From the NCBI RefSeq assembly GCF_000184745.1, contig NC_014931.1:4340001-4404000 (forward strand): 64,000 nt of DNA, in the 5' to 3' direction. Position 1 is the stretch's first letter. Each line of letters begins with the position of its first letter. The DNA comes from Variovorax paradoxus EPS (lineage in GTDB: Bacteria > Pseudomonadota > Gammaproteobacteria > Burkholderiales > Burkholderiaceae_C). A program made the position numbers and the translations under genes. Of the stretch, positions 18,207 through 25,867 are shown piece after piece. A model generated the notes under the pieces. It saw only the letters and a program-made list of their open reading frames with translations. It did no database searches and was not told where the DNA came from.

Positions 18207-19487
18207 TCAGGACATGATGACCTGCAGGCTGTGCTCGTACCAGGCGGTGAGGCGCTCGAAGGTGTCGACGAGCGCTTCGCTGGAGCGAACCAGCGTGGCG
18301 CGACCTTCGGGGCTGTCGAGCGCCTGCACGCCGCCGACCAGGCGCAGCCATTCGTCGCGCGCAGTCGCCAAGCCGGCGCGGATCTCGGGTGAACTGAGGG
18401 GCGCGCGCTCCAGTTCCACGAGCGCGGCTTCGAACTCGTTCATGGTCGGCAGCAGCCGGTCGCGCGAAGCGGTTGCGGCAAGCGTCGAAGCCAGCAACGC
18501 ATCTTTCGCCAGCCGCTGCGCCCGCATGCGCTGCCGCCCGCAGATGTTGACGATGCGCAGCGCGCGCCGTGCACCCGATGCCTCCAGCGCCTCGGTCATC
18601 GCTTCGGCCGCGAGCAGCAGCGCCTCGCCGCGCGCATCGATCTCCGCGAGCGCCTGCGACGTGGGCTTCACGGGCAGCGCCGTGCTCAACCCATTCCATG
18701 CCGCCTGCACCTCGGCAAGCGCACGCACGCCGGCAGTGCCCAGGTCGAGGGCCGACAGGTGATCCAGGTTCTGCTGCACCCGCTCGGTGGATTGCGTGCG
18801 CAGGACCCGCGCGCGCTGCACGTCGATGCCGGCGAGCAGCTGCGCCGCCACCCGCACCAGCCGCTGCGACAGCATGCGCAACTGCCCCGCGCGGTTGATC
18901 GCCTCGGCCCACTGCGCGGCCTCGATGACCGAGCGAGACACTTCGCCCAGCCGCAGGTTCGCGTGCATCGCCGCGCCGCGCAGCAGGCCGAAGGCCTCGT
19001 CCTCGCCGATGCCGCGCGCGGACATCAGGAGACCCTTGGCGCGATCGACCCACTTGCGCTCGTCCATGCGGGTGCGCAGGTTGTCGAGTTCGGTGCGCAG
19101 CGCGGCTTCGCGCGTCCAACGGGCCTGCGCGCGGGCCAGCAATGCGGGAATCGACAACGCATCGAGCGGCGCCCATGCATGCACGCCGAGCGCAACCAGC
19201 GCCTCGTGCTGCGCGCCCTCCAGCGGCGCACTGGCCACGCTCACCGCGCAGGGCGGCACGCCGTTCCAGCGCTGCAGCGCATCGCGCAACGCCTGCAGCT
19301 GCACCGCATCGGGCAGGCAGGCCAGCACCTGTTGCGGTGCAAGCGCACCGGCCTGCTGCACCAGCGTGCGGCAGGTGGCGCGCCCGATCACCGTGGCGCC
19401 GGCATCCGCGAGCCCCTGGCGCAGCGGCTCCGGCAAGGGCGCGGAGGCATCGAATTCATTGGGCAGGACGAGAAGAAGGGAAGTCAT
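18207..19487 (-). CDS. NasT-like ANTAR protein with C-terminal NarX P-box-like helical domain
   Basis: This 426-residue protein has three parts. Residues 1–125 resemble a degenerate response-regulator receiver. Residues about 130–192 form an ANTAR domain (MDERKWVDRAKGLLMSARGIG). The C-terminal half has two PilJ/NarX-type motifs, INRAGQLRMLSQRL at 197–210 and VNICGRQRMRAQRL at 313–326, resembling the nitrate-binding P-box of NarX. Standard NasT ends after ANTAR and is controlled by the NrtA-like NasS. Here nitrate or nitrite sensing seems built into the same chain. The ATG at 19487 is chosen. It diverges from narK and its leader. Confidence 0.85.
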   Translation of the reverse strand: MTSLLLVLPNEFDASAPLPEPLRQGLADAGATVIGRATCRTLVQQAGALAPQQVLACLPDAVQLQALRDALQRWNGVPPCAVSVASAPLEGAQHEALVALGVHAWAPLDALSIPALLARAQARWTREAALRTELDNLRTRMDERKWVDRAKGLLMSARGIGEDEAFGLLRGAAMHANLRLGEVSRSVIEAAQWAEAINRAGQLRMLSQRLVRVAAQLLAGIDVQRARVLRTQSTERVQQNLDHLSALDLGTAGVRALAEVQAAWNGLSTALPVKPTSQALAEIDARGEALLLAAEAMTEALEASGARRALRIVNICGRQRMRAQRLAKDALLASTLAATASRDRLLPTMNEFEAALVELERAPLSSPEIRAGLATARDEWLRLVGGVQALDSPEGRATLVRSSEALVDTFERLTAWYEHSLQVIMS

Positions 19488-19551
19488 GGCGGGGTGTCGG
19501 AAGGCACGGCAAGCATAGGCCACGCCCGCGCGCGTACCCGTGGAATCTCGC

Positions 19552-19566
19552 GGGCACGCCTCTTGC
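19552..19566 (+). promoter_or_regulatory. Sigma-54 (−24/−12) promoter of the narK-type gene
   Basis: GGGCACG-CCTC-TTGC has GG (19553–19554) and GC (19565–19566) exactly ten bases apart. It differs from the sigma-54 consensus only at the first base. Transcription would start near 19577, just before the first leader hairpin. It lies in the intergenic region divergent from the NasT-like gene. Confidence 0.8.
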
Positions 19567-19578
19567 AACGAAGGGGAT

Positions 19579-19650
19579 GCGGTGTAACGAAGCACCGCTT
19601 TGGTGAGGCTGCAGGCTCCTGCAACCCGTCCGGCCACGCACAGGCCGGAC
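19579..19650 (+). promoter_or_regulatory. narK leader RNA with ANTAR-type hairpin
   Basis: The first hairpin (19579–19585 with 19592–19598, GCGGTGT/GCACCGC) has hexaloop AACGAA, with A at position 1 and G at position 4 as in ANTAR targets. A second strong 8-bp hairpin (GTCCGGCC, 19628–19635 with 19643–19650) has a seven-base loop and does not fit the hexaloop rule. A weak terminator candidate follows: CGACCT/AGGTCG (19711–19727) with TTTT at 19738–19741, 16 bases before the start codon. The leader is about 180 bases long. Confidence 0.62.
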
Positions 19651-19756
19651 ACACCCCCACGTCGACAGCGTCCGCTGCCGGCACCCCGACCCCAACCCTG
19701 TCCGTCGACACGACCTCCCCCAGGTCGCGCCGCGGCCTTTTGCACCTTTGAACACC

Positions 19757-21010
19757 ATGTCCGGTTTCAGGAATTTCTTGCAGTCAGGCCACAGTCCCAC
19801 GCTGTTCGCGGCGTTCCTGTACTTCTCGTTCTCCTGCTGCATCTGGGTGCTCAACGGCGCCGTGGCGCCCTTCATCGGCGAGACCTTCGATCTCTCGCCC
19901 GCGCAGAAGGGCCTGATGCTGTCGGTGCCGATCATCGCGGGCGCGCTCATGCGCTTTCCGCTGGGCATCCTCTCGCAGTACATCGGCCGCAAGAGGGCCA
20001 CGCTGGTCGAGATGGGCCTCATCGCGGTGGCGATGCTGTTCGGCTTCTTCTTCGTCAAGAGCTTCAACGACCTGCTCGCCATGGGCGTGCTGCTGGGCAT
20101 TGCGGGCGCGAGCTTCGGCGTGGCGCTATCGCTGGGCTCGGGCTGGTTCCCGCCGCAGCACAAGGGCCTGGCGATGGGCCTTGTGGGCGCGGGCAACGTG
20201 GGCACGGCGGTGTCGGTGCTGGTGGCGCCGCCGCTCGCGCTGTGGCTGGGCTGGCAGGCGGTGTACGGCGTGGCCGCGGTCGCGATCCTGATCCCGATGG
20301 TCGTCATGGTGATCTTTGCCAAGGAGCCGCCCGACGTCGACAGCCACGCGAGCTTCCGCGAACACATCGCCTGCCTCTTCGAGAAAGACGGCTGGGTCTT
20401 CAGCCTGATCTACGGCGTGACCTTCGGCGGCTTCATCGGCCTCACCACCTTCCTGCCCTCGTACTACTACGACCAGTTCGGCGTGAGCAAGGTGCAGGCG
20501 GGCCAGCTCACGATGCTCGCGGCCTTCATGGGCGCGGCGGTGCGCATCGTGGGCGGGTGGCTGTCCGACCGCTGGGGCGGCGTGAACACGCTCACCGTGG
20601 TGCTGCTGGTGGTGGCCGTGGGCCTCGTGCTCGTCGGCTTTTCCGCAGGCTCGCTGGCGCTCACCACGCTGCTGCTGATCGTGTGCTTCGCCGCGCTGGG
20701 CGCGGGCAACGGCGCGCTGTTCCAGCTGGTGCCGCTGCGCTGGCCGCTGAGCACCGCGGTGGCCGGCTCGATGATCGGCGAGATTGGCGCGCTCGGCGGC
20801 GGCCTCGTGCCTAACGCGATGGGCCTGTCGAAGCAGTACCTGGGCAGCTACACCTGGGGCTTCGTCTTCTTCGGCGCGCTCTCGCTGGCGATGCTGGGCG
20901 TGATGCGCGTCATGCAGATCCGCTGGACGCGCACCTGGGCCGAGAAGGGTGGCCGTGCGCGCACTTCACCGGCTTCCGCTTCCACGAGCTCCGCACGAAG
21001 AACCGCATGA
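19757..21010 (+). CDS. Nitrate/nitrite transporter, NarK/NasA MFS family
   Basis: This 417-residue major-facilitator protein has about twelve transmembrane helices. Two nitrate-signature-like Gly-rich segments are visible: GIAGASFGVALSLGSGWFPP and the later GNGALFQLVPLRWP…GEIGALGGGLVPN. It belongs to the nitrate/nitrite porter group, and NasA-type assimilatory uptake fits the context. ATG at 19757 is taken; an in-frame TTG lies three codons upstream. There is no clear Shine-Dalgarno sequence. The last 25 residues are Ser/Thr/Ala-rich. The island therefore has both an ABC and an MFS nitrate importer. Confidence 0.93.
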   Translation: MSGFRNFLQSGHSPTLFAAFLYFSFSCCIWVLNGAVAPFIGETFDLSPAQKGLMLSVPIIAGALMRFPLGILSQYIGRKRATLVEMGLIAVAMLFGFFFVKSFNDLLAMGVLLGIAGASFGVALSLGSGWFPPQHKGLAMGLVGAGNVGTAVSVLVAPPLALWLGWQAVYGVAAVAILIPMVVMVIFAKEPPDVDSHASFREHIACLFEKDGWVFSLIYGVTFGGFIGLTTFLPSYYYDQFGVSKVQAGQLTMLAAFMGAAVRIVGGWLSDRWGGVNTLTVVLLVVAVGLVLVGFSAGSLALTTLLLIVCFAALGAGNGALFQLVPLRWPLSTAVAGSMIGEIGALGGGLVPNAMGLSKQYLGSYTWGFVFFGALSLAMLGVMRVMQIRWTRTWAEKGGRARTSPASASTSSARRTA

Positions 21011-21019
21011 CCTGCCCAT

Positions 21020-21090
21020 CCGTTCGCCCTGAGCTTGTCGAAGGGCTGTTCCCATCGCGAGCAGGGCTTCGACAAGCTCAGCCCGAACGG
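21020..21090. repeat. Dispersed 71-bp palindromic repeat, copy 1
   Basis: CCGTTCG at the left edge pairs with CGAACGG at the right edge. The inner arms CCCTGAGCTTGTCGAAGGGC and GGGCTTCGACAAGCTCAG are near-perfect inverted complements around a short loop. It sits ten bases after the narK stop, between convergent genes, where it could act as a 3'-end hairpin. Confidence 0.85.
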
Positions 21091-21120
21091 GTTCGGATCT
21101 CGGCGTCGATATATCGCACC

Positions 21121-21189
21121 ATTCGCCCTGAGCTTGTCGAAGGGCTGTCCCCGTCGCGAGCAGGGCTTCGACAAGCTCAGCCCGAACGG
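21121..21189. repeat. Dispersed palindromic repeat, copy 2
   Basis: This is a second copy in the same orientation, with the same arms (TTCGCCCTGAGCTTGTCGAA and its complement) and a slightly different loop (CCCCGTCGCGAG). Thirty bases separate it from copy 1. It ends 21 bases before the stop of the kinase/phosphatase gene. Confidence 0.85.
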
Positions 21190-21210
21190 GGGTGGTGGCT
21201 GTCGTTGTCT

Positions 21211-22917
21211 TCAGCGTGGCAGGAAGAGCAGCCACACCACGAGCAGTGCGTTGAACAGCAACGACACGCCGAGGGCGACCTTGTAGAGCATGACCGGGTC
21301 GCGGCGCGCGAGCGGCGTGGCCATGGGCGCGCCGACGGGGCGCGAGGCACCGCGCTCCAGCGCGAGCAGCATCTCCTCGGCGGTTTCGAAGCGTTCGCGT
21401 GGATCGCGGGCCACCGCCTTGCGCACGAGATGGTCGAGCCACACCGGCACATCGGGCCGCAACCGCGAGAGCGCGACCGGATCGCGCCGGTAGCGCGCCA
21501 CCTGGTAGGGCTCGATCTCGCCGTAGGGCAGGTGCCCGCCGAGCCACTGGTACAGCGTGGCGCCGAGCGCAAACAGGTCACTGCCCGCATCCGCAACACC
21601 GCCCTCCTCCCACTGCTCGGGATTGATGTAGCTCGGCGTGCCCGCATGCAGCTCGCGCTGGGCCGCGCCTTCGCGTCCGGACAGCGCCACGCCCAGGTCG
21701 AGGATGCGCCAGCGCCCATCGTCGCCCAGGTGCAGGTTGCCGGGCTTGATGTCCCGGTGCACCACGCCGTGGCGGTGCAGCCGGCCGAGCGCCTTGGTCA
21801 CCTCGATGGCCGCGGCGACCACCTCGGCCACCGTGCCGCGCGCGCCGGCCTTGCGCATCTGCTCCAGCGTGCGGCCGCCGTGCCAGTCGAACACGATATA
21901 GAGCGCGCTCGCGTTCTCCGCGCGTTCGTGCACGCGAACGAAACCGCCGCCCTCGCCCACGCGCTGGCCCAGCCAGGCTTCGTGCGCGAGCATCGCGCGC
22001 TCCTGCGGGTCGCTGGCGCGCGAGGGGTGCAGCGTCTTGAGCGCGACCAACTCGCGCGTGGCCGGATGGCGTGCCTGGTAGAGCAGGTGCACGCCGGTGT
22101 CGGCCACCAGTCCGGTGACCACATAGCCGTCGAGCACGTCGCCCACCTTCAGCAGCGGCGGCGCTGCGAGCCGGCGGCCGTCGCCCAGTTCGTCGTCCAG
22201 TTGTCGCGCATCAAGGCCGACGACGCGAATCACCAGCGCGGTCGCGTTGTCGCGCGTGCCGGCGTCGAGCGCCGCATTCACCAGCGCCTCGCTCGCCGCT
22301 TCGGCATCGCCTTGCAGCGCGAGCGCAGCCACCTGCTGCGGCTTGAGCGCGCCGTGCACGCCGTCGGAGGTCAGCACGAAGCAGTCGCCCACGCGAACGT
22401 CGCCCTGCGCGTAATCGACGCGCACCTGGTCGTCCAGGCCGATGGCGCGCGTGAGCCGGCTGCGCATGTCGGGATGCTCGAAGGCGTGGTCCGCCGTGAG
22501 TGGCACGGCCACCTCGCCATCGGCGCGCACGCGCCAGGCGCGCGTGTCGCCCACGTGGGCCAGCGTGTAGCTCTGGCCGTGCAGCACCAGGGCGGTGAGC
22601 GTGGTGAGCGCGGTCGCGCTGCCCGCGCGGCGGCGGTTGTGGTCGGCCAGCCAGGCGTTCTGCGCGCCGATCAGGCGGTCGAGCGCGGCGGTCGGCTCCC
22701 AGGTGTCGGGCGTGGCGAAGTAGTCGGCCAGAAGGCCCATCACCGTGGTCTGCGCCGCCTCCAGGCCGCGACCGCCGGTGGACACGCCATCGGCAATCGC
22801 CGCGATGAGCCCGCGCGCCTCGTCGCCGCGCGGCGCATGCACGGCACCGGCGAAGTCCTCGTTCACCTCGCGGGGTCCGCGCAGGCTGCTGTAGCCGATG
22901 TCCACTTCAAAGCTCAT
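21211..22917 (-). CDS. Bifunctional PP2C-type phosphatase / Ser-Thr protein kinase
   Basis: This 568-residue protein joins two signalling enzymes. Residues about 1–240 form a PP2C-like phosphatase (GPREVNEDF, IADGVSTGG, LAHVGDTRAW, LTSDGVHG, RDNATALVIR). Residues about 265–520 form a Hanks-type kinase with VVHRDIKPGN at about 385 and ILDLGVAL as the divergent DFG. A single C-terminal transmembrane helix (about 545–565) anchors it. The start at 22917 has a GGAGA ribosome-binding sequence. It is divergent from nirB across 64 bp and convergent with narK, so it sits inside the nitrate island; its substrates are unknown. Confidence 0.92.
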   Translation of the reverse strand: MSFEVDIGYSSLRGPREVNEDFAGAVHAPRGDEARGLIAAIADGVSTGGRGLEAAQTTVMGLLADYFATPDTWEPTAALDRLIGAQNAWLADHNRRRAGSATALTTLTALVLHGQSYTLAHVGDTRAWRVRADGEVAVPLTADHAFEHPDMRSRLTRAIGLDDQVRVDYAQGDVRVGDCFVLTSDGVHGALKPQQVAALALQGDAEAASEALVNAALDAGTRDNATALVIRVVGLDARQLDDELGDGRRLAAPPLLKVGDVLDGYVVTGLVADTGVHLLYQARHPATRELVALKTLHPSRASDPQERAMLAHEAWLGQRVGEGGGFVRVHERAENASALYIVFDWHGGRTLEQMRKAGARGTVAEVVAAAIEVTKALGRLHRHGVVHRDIKPGNLHLGDDGRWRILDLGVALSGREGAAQRELHAGTPSYINPEQWEEGGVADAGSDLFALGATLYQWLGGHLPYGEIEPYQVARYRRDPVALSRLRPDVPVWLDHLVRKAVARDPRERFETAEEMLLALERGASRPVGAPMATPLARRDPVMLYKVALGVSLLFNALLVVWLLFLPR

Positions 22918-22981
22918 GGCGCGATTCTCCACGCGCGCCGTGGGCCTTCATTCGCTTGATTTCGAGGAAAGGTCCAGCCCC

Positions 22982-25441
22982 ATGAAGAAAAAAATGAAAC
23001 TCGTGATGGTCGGCAACGGCATGGCCGGCGTGCGCACGCTCGAAGAGCTGCTGAAGATCGCGCCCGACCTCTACGACATCACCGTCTTCGGCGCCGAGCC
23101 GCACCCCAACTACAACCGCATCCTGCTGTCGCCGGTGCTCGCGGGCGAGCAGACGGTCGACGAGATCGTCCTCAACAGCTGGGAGTGGTACAGCGACAAC
23201 CACATCACGCTGCACGCCGGCAAGAAGGTGGTCGAGGTCGACCGCGTCAAGCGCATCGTGCGAGCCGAGGATGGCACCGAGGCGCCTTACGACCGCCTGC
23301 TGATGTGCACCGGCTCCAACCCCTTCATGCTGCCCGTGCCCGGCAAGGACCTGAAGGGCGTGATCGCCTACCGCGACATCGCCGACACCGACTACATGAT
23401 CGAGACCGCCCGCACGCACAAGAACGCGGTGGTCATCGGCGGCGGCCTGCTGGGCCTCGAAGCGGCCAACGGCCTGATGCTGCGGGGCATGAACGTGACG
23501 GTGGTGCACGTCATGCCCTGGCTCATGGAGCGCCAGTTGGACGACGTGGCGGGCAAGCTGCTGCAGAAATCGCTGGAAGACCGTGGCCTGAAATTCCTGA
23601 TGGGTGTGCAGACGCAGGACATGGTCGGTGGCGAGGATGGCCGCGTGAAAAGCATCCGCTTCAAGGACGGCACCGCGGTCGCGGCCGACCTTGTGGTCAT
23701 GGCCGTGGGCATTCGCCCCAACGTGGAGCTGGCCGAGAAGATGCGCCTGCACTGCAACCGCGGCATCGTGGTCACCGACACCATGCAGACCGTGACCGAT
23801 GCGCGCATCTACTCGGTCGGTGAATGCGCGGCGCACCGCGGCATCGCCTACGGGCTGGTGGCGCCGCTGTTCGAGCAGGCCAAGGTGGCTGCCAACCACT
23901 TGGCGCAGTTCGGCATCGGCCGCTACCTGGGCTCGCTCACCTCCACCAAGCTGAAGGTGACCGGCATCGACCTCTTCAGCGCCGGCGAGTTCATGGGCGG
24001 CGAAGGCACCGAGGAGATCGTGATGAGCGACCCCTTCGGCGGCGTCTACAAGAAGCTGGTGCTCAAGGACGACAAGCTGGTCGGCGCCTGCCTGTACGGC
24101 GACACGGTCGATGGCAGTTGGTATTTCAAACTGCTTCGAGACGGCCGCAGCGTGCACGACATCCGCGACAAGCTGATGTTCGGGGAATCGAACATCGGCG
24201 ATACCGGCCACGAGGGCCACAGCAAGGCCGCGAGCATGCCCGACGACGCCGAGGTGTGCGGCTGCAACGGCGTGACCAAGGGCACCATCTGCAAGGCGAT
24301 CAAGGACAAGGGCCTGTTCACGCTCGACGAGGTGAAGAAGCACACCAAGGCCAGCGCCAGCTGCGGCTCGTGCACCGGGCTGGTCGAGCAGATATTGATG
24401 TTCACCGCGGGCGGCGACTACTCGGCCACACCGAAGAAGAAGGCGATCTGCGGCTGCACCGACGTGAGCCACCAGGACGCGCGCGACGCGATCCGCAAGG
24501 AACACTGGCTCACGCACGACGACGTGTACCGCGGCATGGGCTGGCGCACCCCCAACGGCTGCGCCACCTGCCGCCCGGCCATCAACTACTACCTGATCAG
24601 CACTTGGCCGAAAGAGGCGAAGGACGATCCGCAGAGTCGCTTCATCAACGAGCGCAGCCACGCGAACATCCAGAAGGACGGCACCTACTCCGTCATTCCG
24701 CGCATGTGGGGCGGCCACACGACGCCCGACGAGTTGCGCCGCATTGCGGACGCGGCCGACAAATACAAGATCCCGACCGTCAAGGTCACGGGCGGCCAGC
24801 GCATCGACCTGCTGGGGGTGAAGAAGGAAGACCTGGAAGGCGTGTGGAAGGACATCGGCATGCCCTCGGGCTTTGCCTACGCCAAGTCGCTGCGCACGGT
24901 GAAGACCTGCGTGGGCAGCGAGTGGTGCCGCTTCGGCACGCAAGACTCGACGCAGATGGGCAAGGACCTGGAGCGCGCGCTCTGGGCCATGTACTCGCCG
25001 CACAAGGTGAAGCTCGCCGTTTCAGGCTGCCCGCGCAACTGCGCCGAGGCCGGCATCAAGGACGTGGGCGTGATCGGCGTCGACTCGGGCTGGGAGCTCT
25101 ACGTGGGCGGCAACGGCGGCATCAAGACCGAGGTGGCGCAGTTCCTCGTGAAGGTGAAGACGGCCGCCGAGGTGATGGAGTATTCGGGCGCCTTCCTGCA
25201 GCTGTACCGCGAGGAAGGCTGGTACCTGGAGCGCACGGTGCACTACATCGGACGCGTGGGCCTGGACTACGTGAAGAAGAAGATCCTCGAAGACGCCGAA
25301 GGCCGCAAGACGCTCTGGGAGCGACTGCAGTTCGCGCTCGACGGCGAACCCGATCCGTGGTTCGAATCGGCCGAGGCGTCGGTGGACGTGCGGCAGTTCG
25401 CGCCGCTGACGGTGCCGGCCCATGCCATCCACCCCGCCTGA
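22982..25441 (+). CDS. nirB: Assimilatory nitrite reductase (NAD(P)H), large subunit
   Basis: This 819-residue cytosolic enzyme reduces nitrite to ammonium. Residues about 1–300 form the FAD/NAD(P)H oxidoreductase part (VGNGMAGVRTLEELL, VIGGGLLGLEAANGL). Two BFD-like [2Fe-2S] segments follow (CGCNGVTKGTICKAI near 420 and CGCTDVSHQDARDAI near 490). The C-terminal sulfite/nitrite reductase domains carry the [4Fe-4S]-siroheme cysteines in TCVGSEWC (about 642 and 648) and GCPRNC (about 682 and 686). AGGAAAGG precedes the ATG at 22982. It heads the nirB–nirD–nasA series, and cobA downstream supplies siroheme. Confidence 0.97.
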   Translation: MKKKMKLVMVGNGMAGVRTLEELLKIAPDLYDITVFGAEPHPNYNRILLSPVLAGEQTVDEIVLNSWEWYSDNHITLHAGKKVVEVDRVKRIVRAEDGTEAPYDRLLMCTGSNPFMLPVPGKDLKGVIAYRDIADTDYMIETARTHKNAVVIGGGLLGLEAANGLMLRGMNVTVVHVMPWLMERQLDDVAGKLLQKSLEDRGLKFLMGVQTQDMVGGEDGRVKSIRFKDGTAVAADLVVMAVGIRPNVELAEKMRLHCNRGIVVTDTMQTVTDARIYSVGECAAHRGIAYGLVAPLFEQAKVAANHLAQFGIGRYLGSLTSTKLKVTGIDLFSAGEFMGGEGTEEIVMSDPFGGVYKKLVLKDDKLVGACLYGDTVDGSWYFKLLRDGRSVHDIRDKLMFGESNIGDTGHEGHSKAASMPDDAEVCGCNGVTKGTICKAIKDKGLFTLDEVKKHTKASASCGSCTGLVEQILMFTAGGDYSATPKKKAICGCTDVSHQDARDAIRKEHWLTHDDVYRGMGWRTPNGCATCRPAINYYLISTWPKEAKDDPQSRFINERSHANIQKDGTYSVIPRMWGGHTTPDELRRIADAADKYKIPTVKVTGGQRIDLLGVKKEDLEGVWKDIGMPSGFAYAKSLRTVKTCVGSEWCRFGTQDSTQMGKDLERALWAMYSPHKVKLAVSGCPRNCAEAGIKDVGVIGVDSGWELYVGGNGGIKTEVAQFLVKVKTAAEVMEYSGAFLQLYREEGWYLERTVHYIGRVGLDYVKKKILEDAEGRKTLWERLQFALDGEPDPWFESAEASVDVRQFAPLTVPAHAIHPA

Positions 25442-25454
25442 AAGGAAGCGTGCC

Positions 25455-25859
25455 ATGAGCGAATGGAAAGCCATCTGCCGCATCGACGACATCCCCGTTC
25501 TCGGCGCCCGCCGCGTGGCGCGGCCCGCGGGCGTGGACGTCGCCGTGTTCCGCAACGCGGAGGACCAGGTCTTCGCGCTGCTCGACCGCTGCCCGCACAA
25601 GGGCGGCCCGCTGAGCCAGGGCATCGTGTTCGGCACCAGCGTGGCCTGCCCGCTGCACAACTGGACCCTCGGGCTGGACGACGGCTGCGCCAAGTCGCCC
25701 GACGAAGGCTGCACGCCGAAGTTCGCTGTGAAAGTGGAAGGCGGCATCGTGCACCTGGACGCCGGTGAACTGGCGACGCACGCCATCGACCTGGAGCGCC
25801 CGGTCGCCGGGCCGAAGCCCTTCGCCACGATGGCGATCCTGTCTACCGAAGAAAGCTGA
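25455..25859 (+). CDS. nirD: Nitrite reductase (NAD(P)H), small subunit
   Basis: This 134-residue Rieske-fold partner of NirB is longer than the ~108-residue enterobacterial NirD. It retains a complete Rieske ligand pattern, CPH near residue 47 and CPLHNW near residue 66, which E. coli NirD lacks, so it may bind a [2Fe-2S] cluster. AAAGGAAG precedes the ATG at 25455. It lies 13 bases after nirB and 8 bases before nasA. Confidence 0.94.
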   Translation: MSEWKAICRIDDIPVLGARRVARPAGVDVAVFRNAEDQVFALLDRCPHKGGPLSQGIVFGTSVACPLHNWTLGLDDGCAKSPDEGCTPKFAVKVEGGIVHLDAGELATHAIDLERPVAGPKPFATMAILSTEES

Positions 25860-25867
25860 GTTCCTTC

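Noticed and set aside
19748..19756. TTG start three codons upstream of the narK-type gene
   Set aside because: It adds only Met-Asn-Thr before an ATG and has no better ribosome-binding sequence.
22940..22960. Possible sigma-54 element before nirB (GG-N10-GC)
   Set aside because: The GG and GC spacing fits, but the flanking bases (TGGGCC, TTCGC) match the consensus poorly and the leader would be only about 25 bases.
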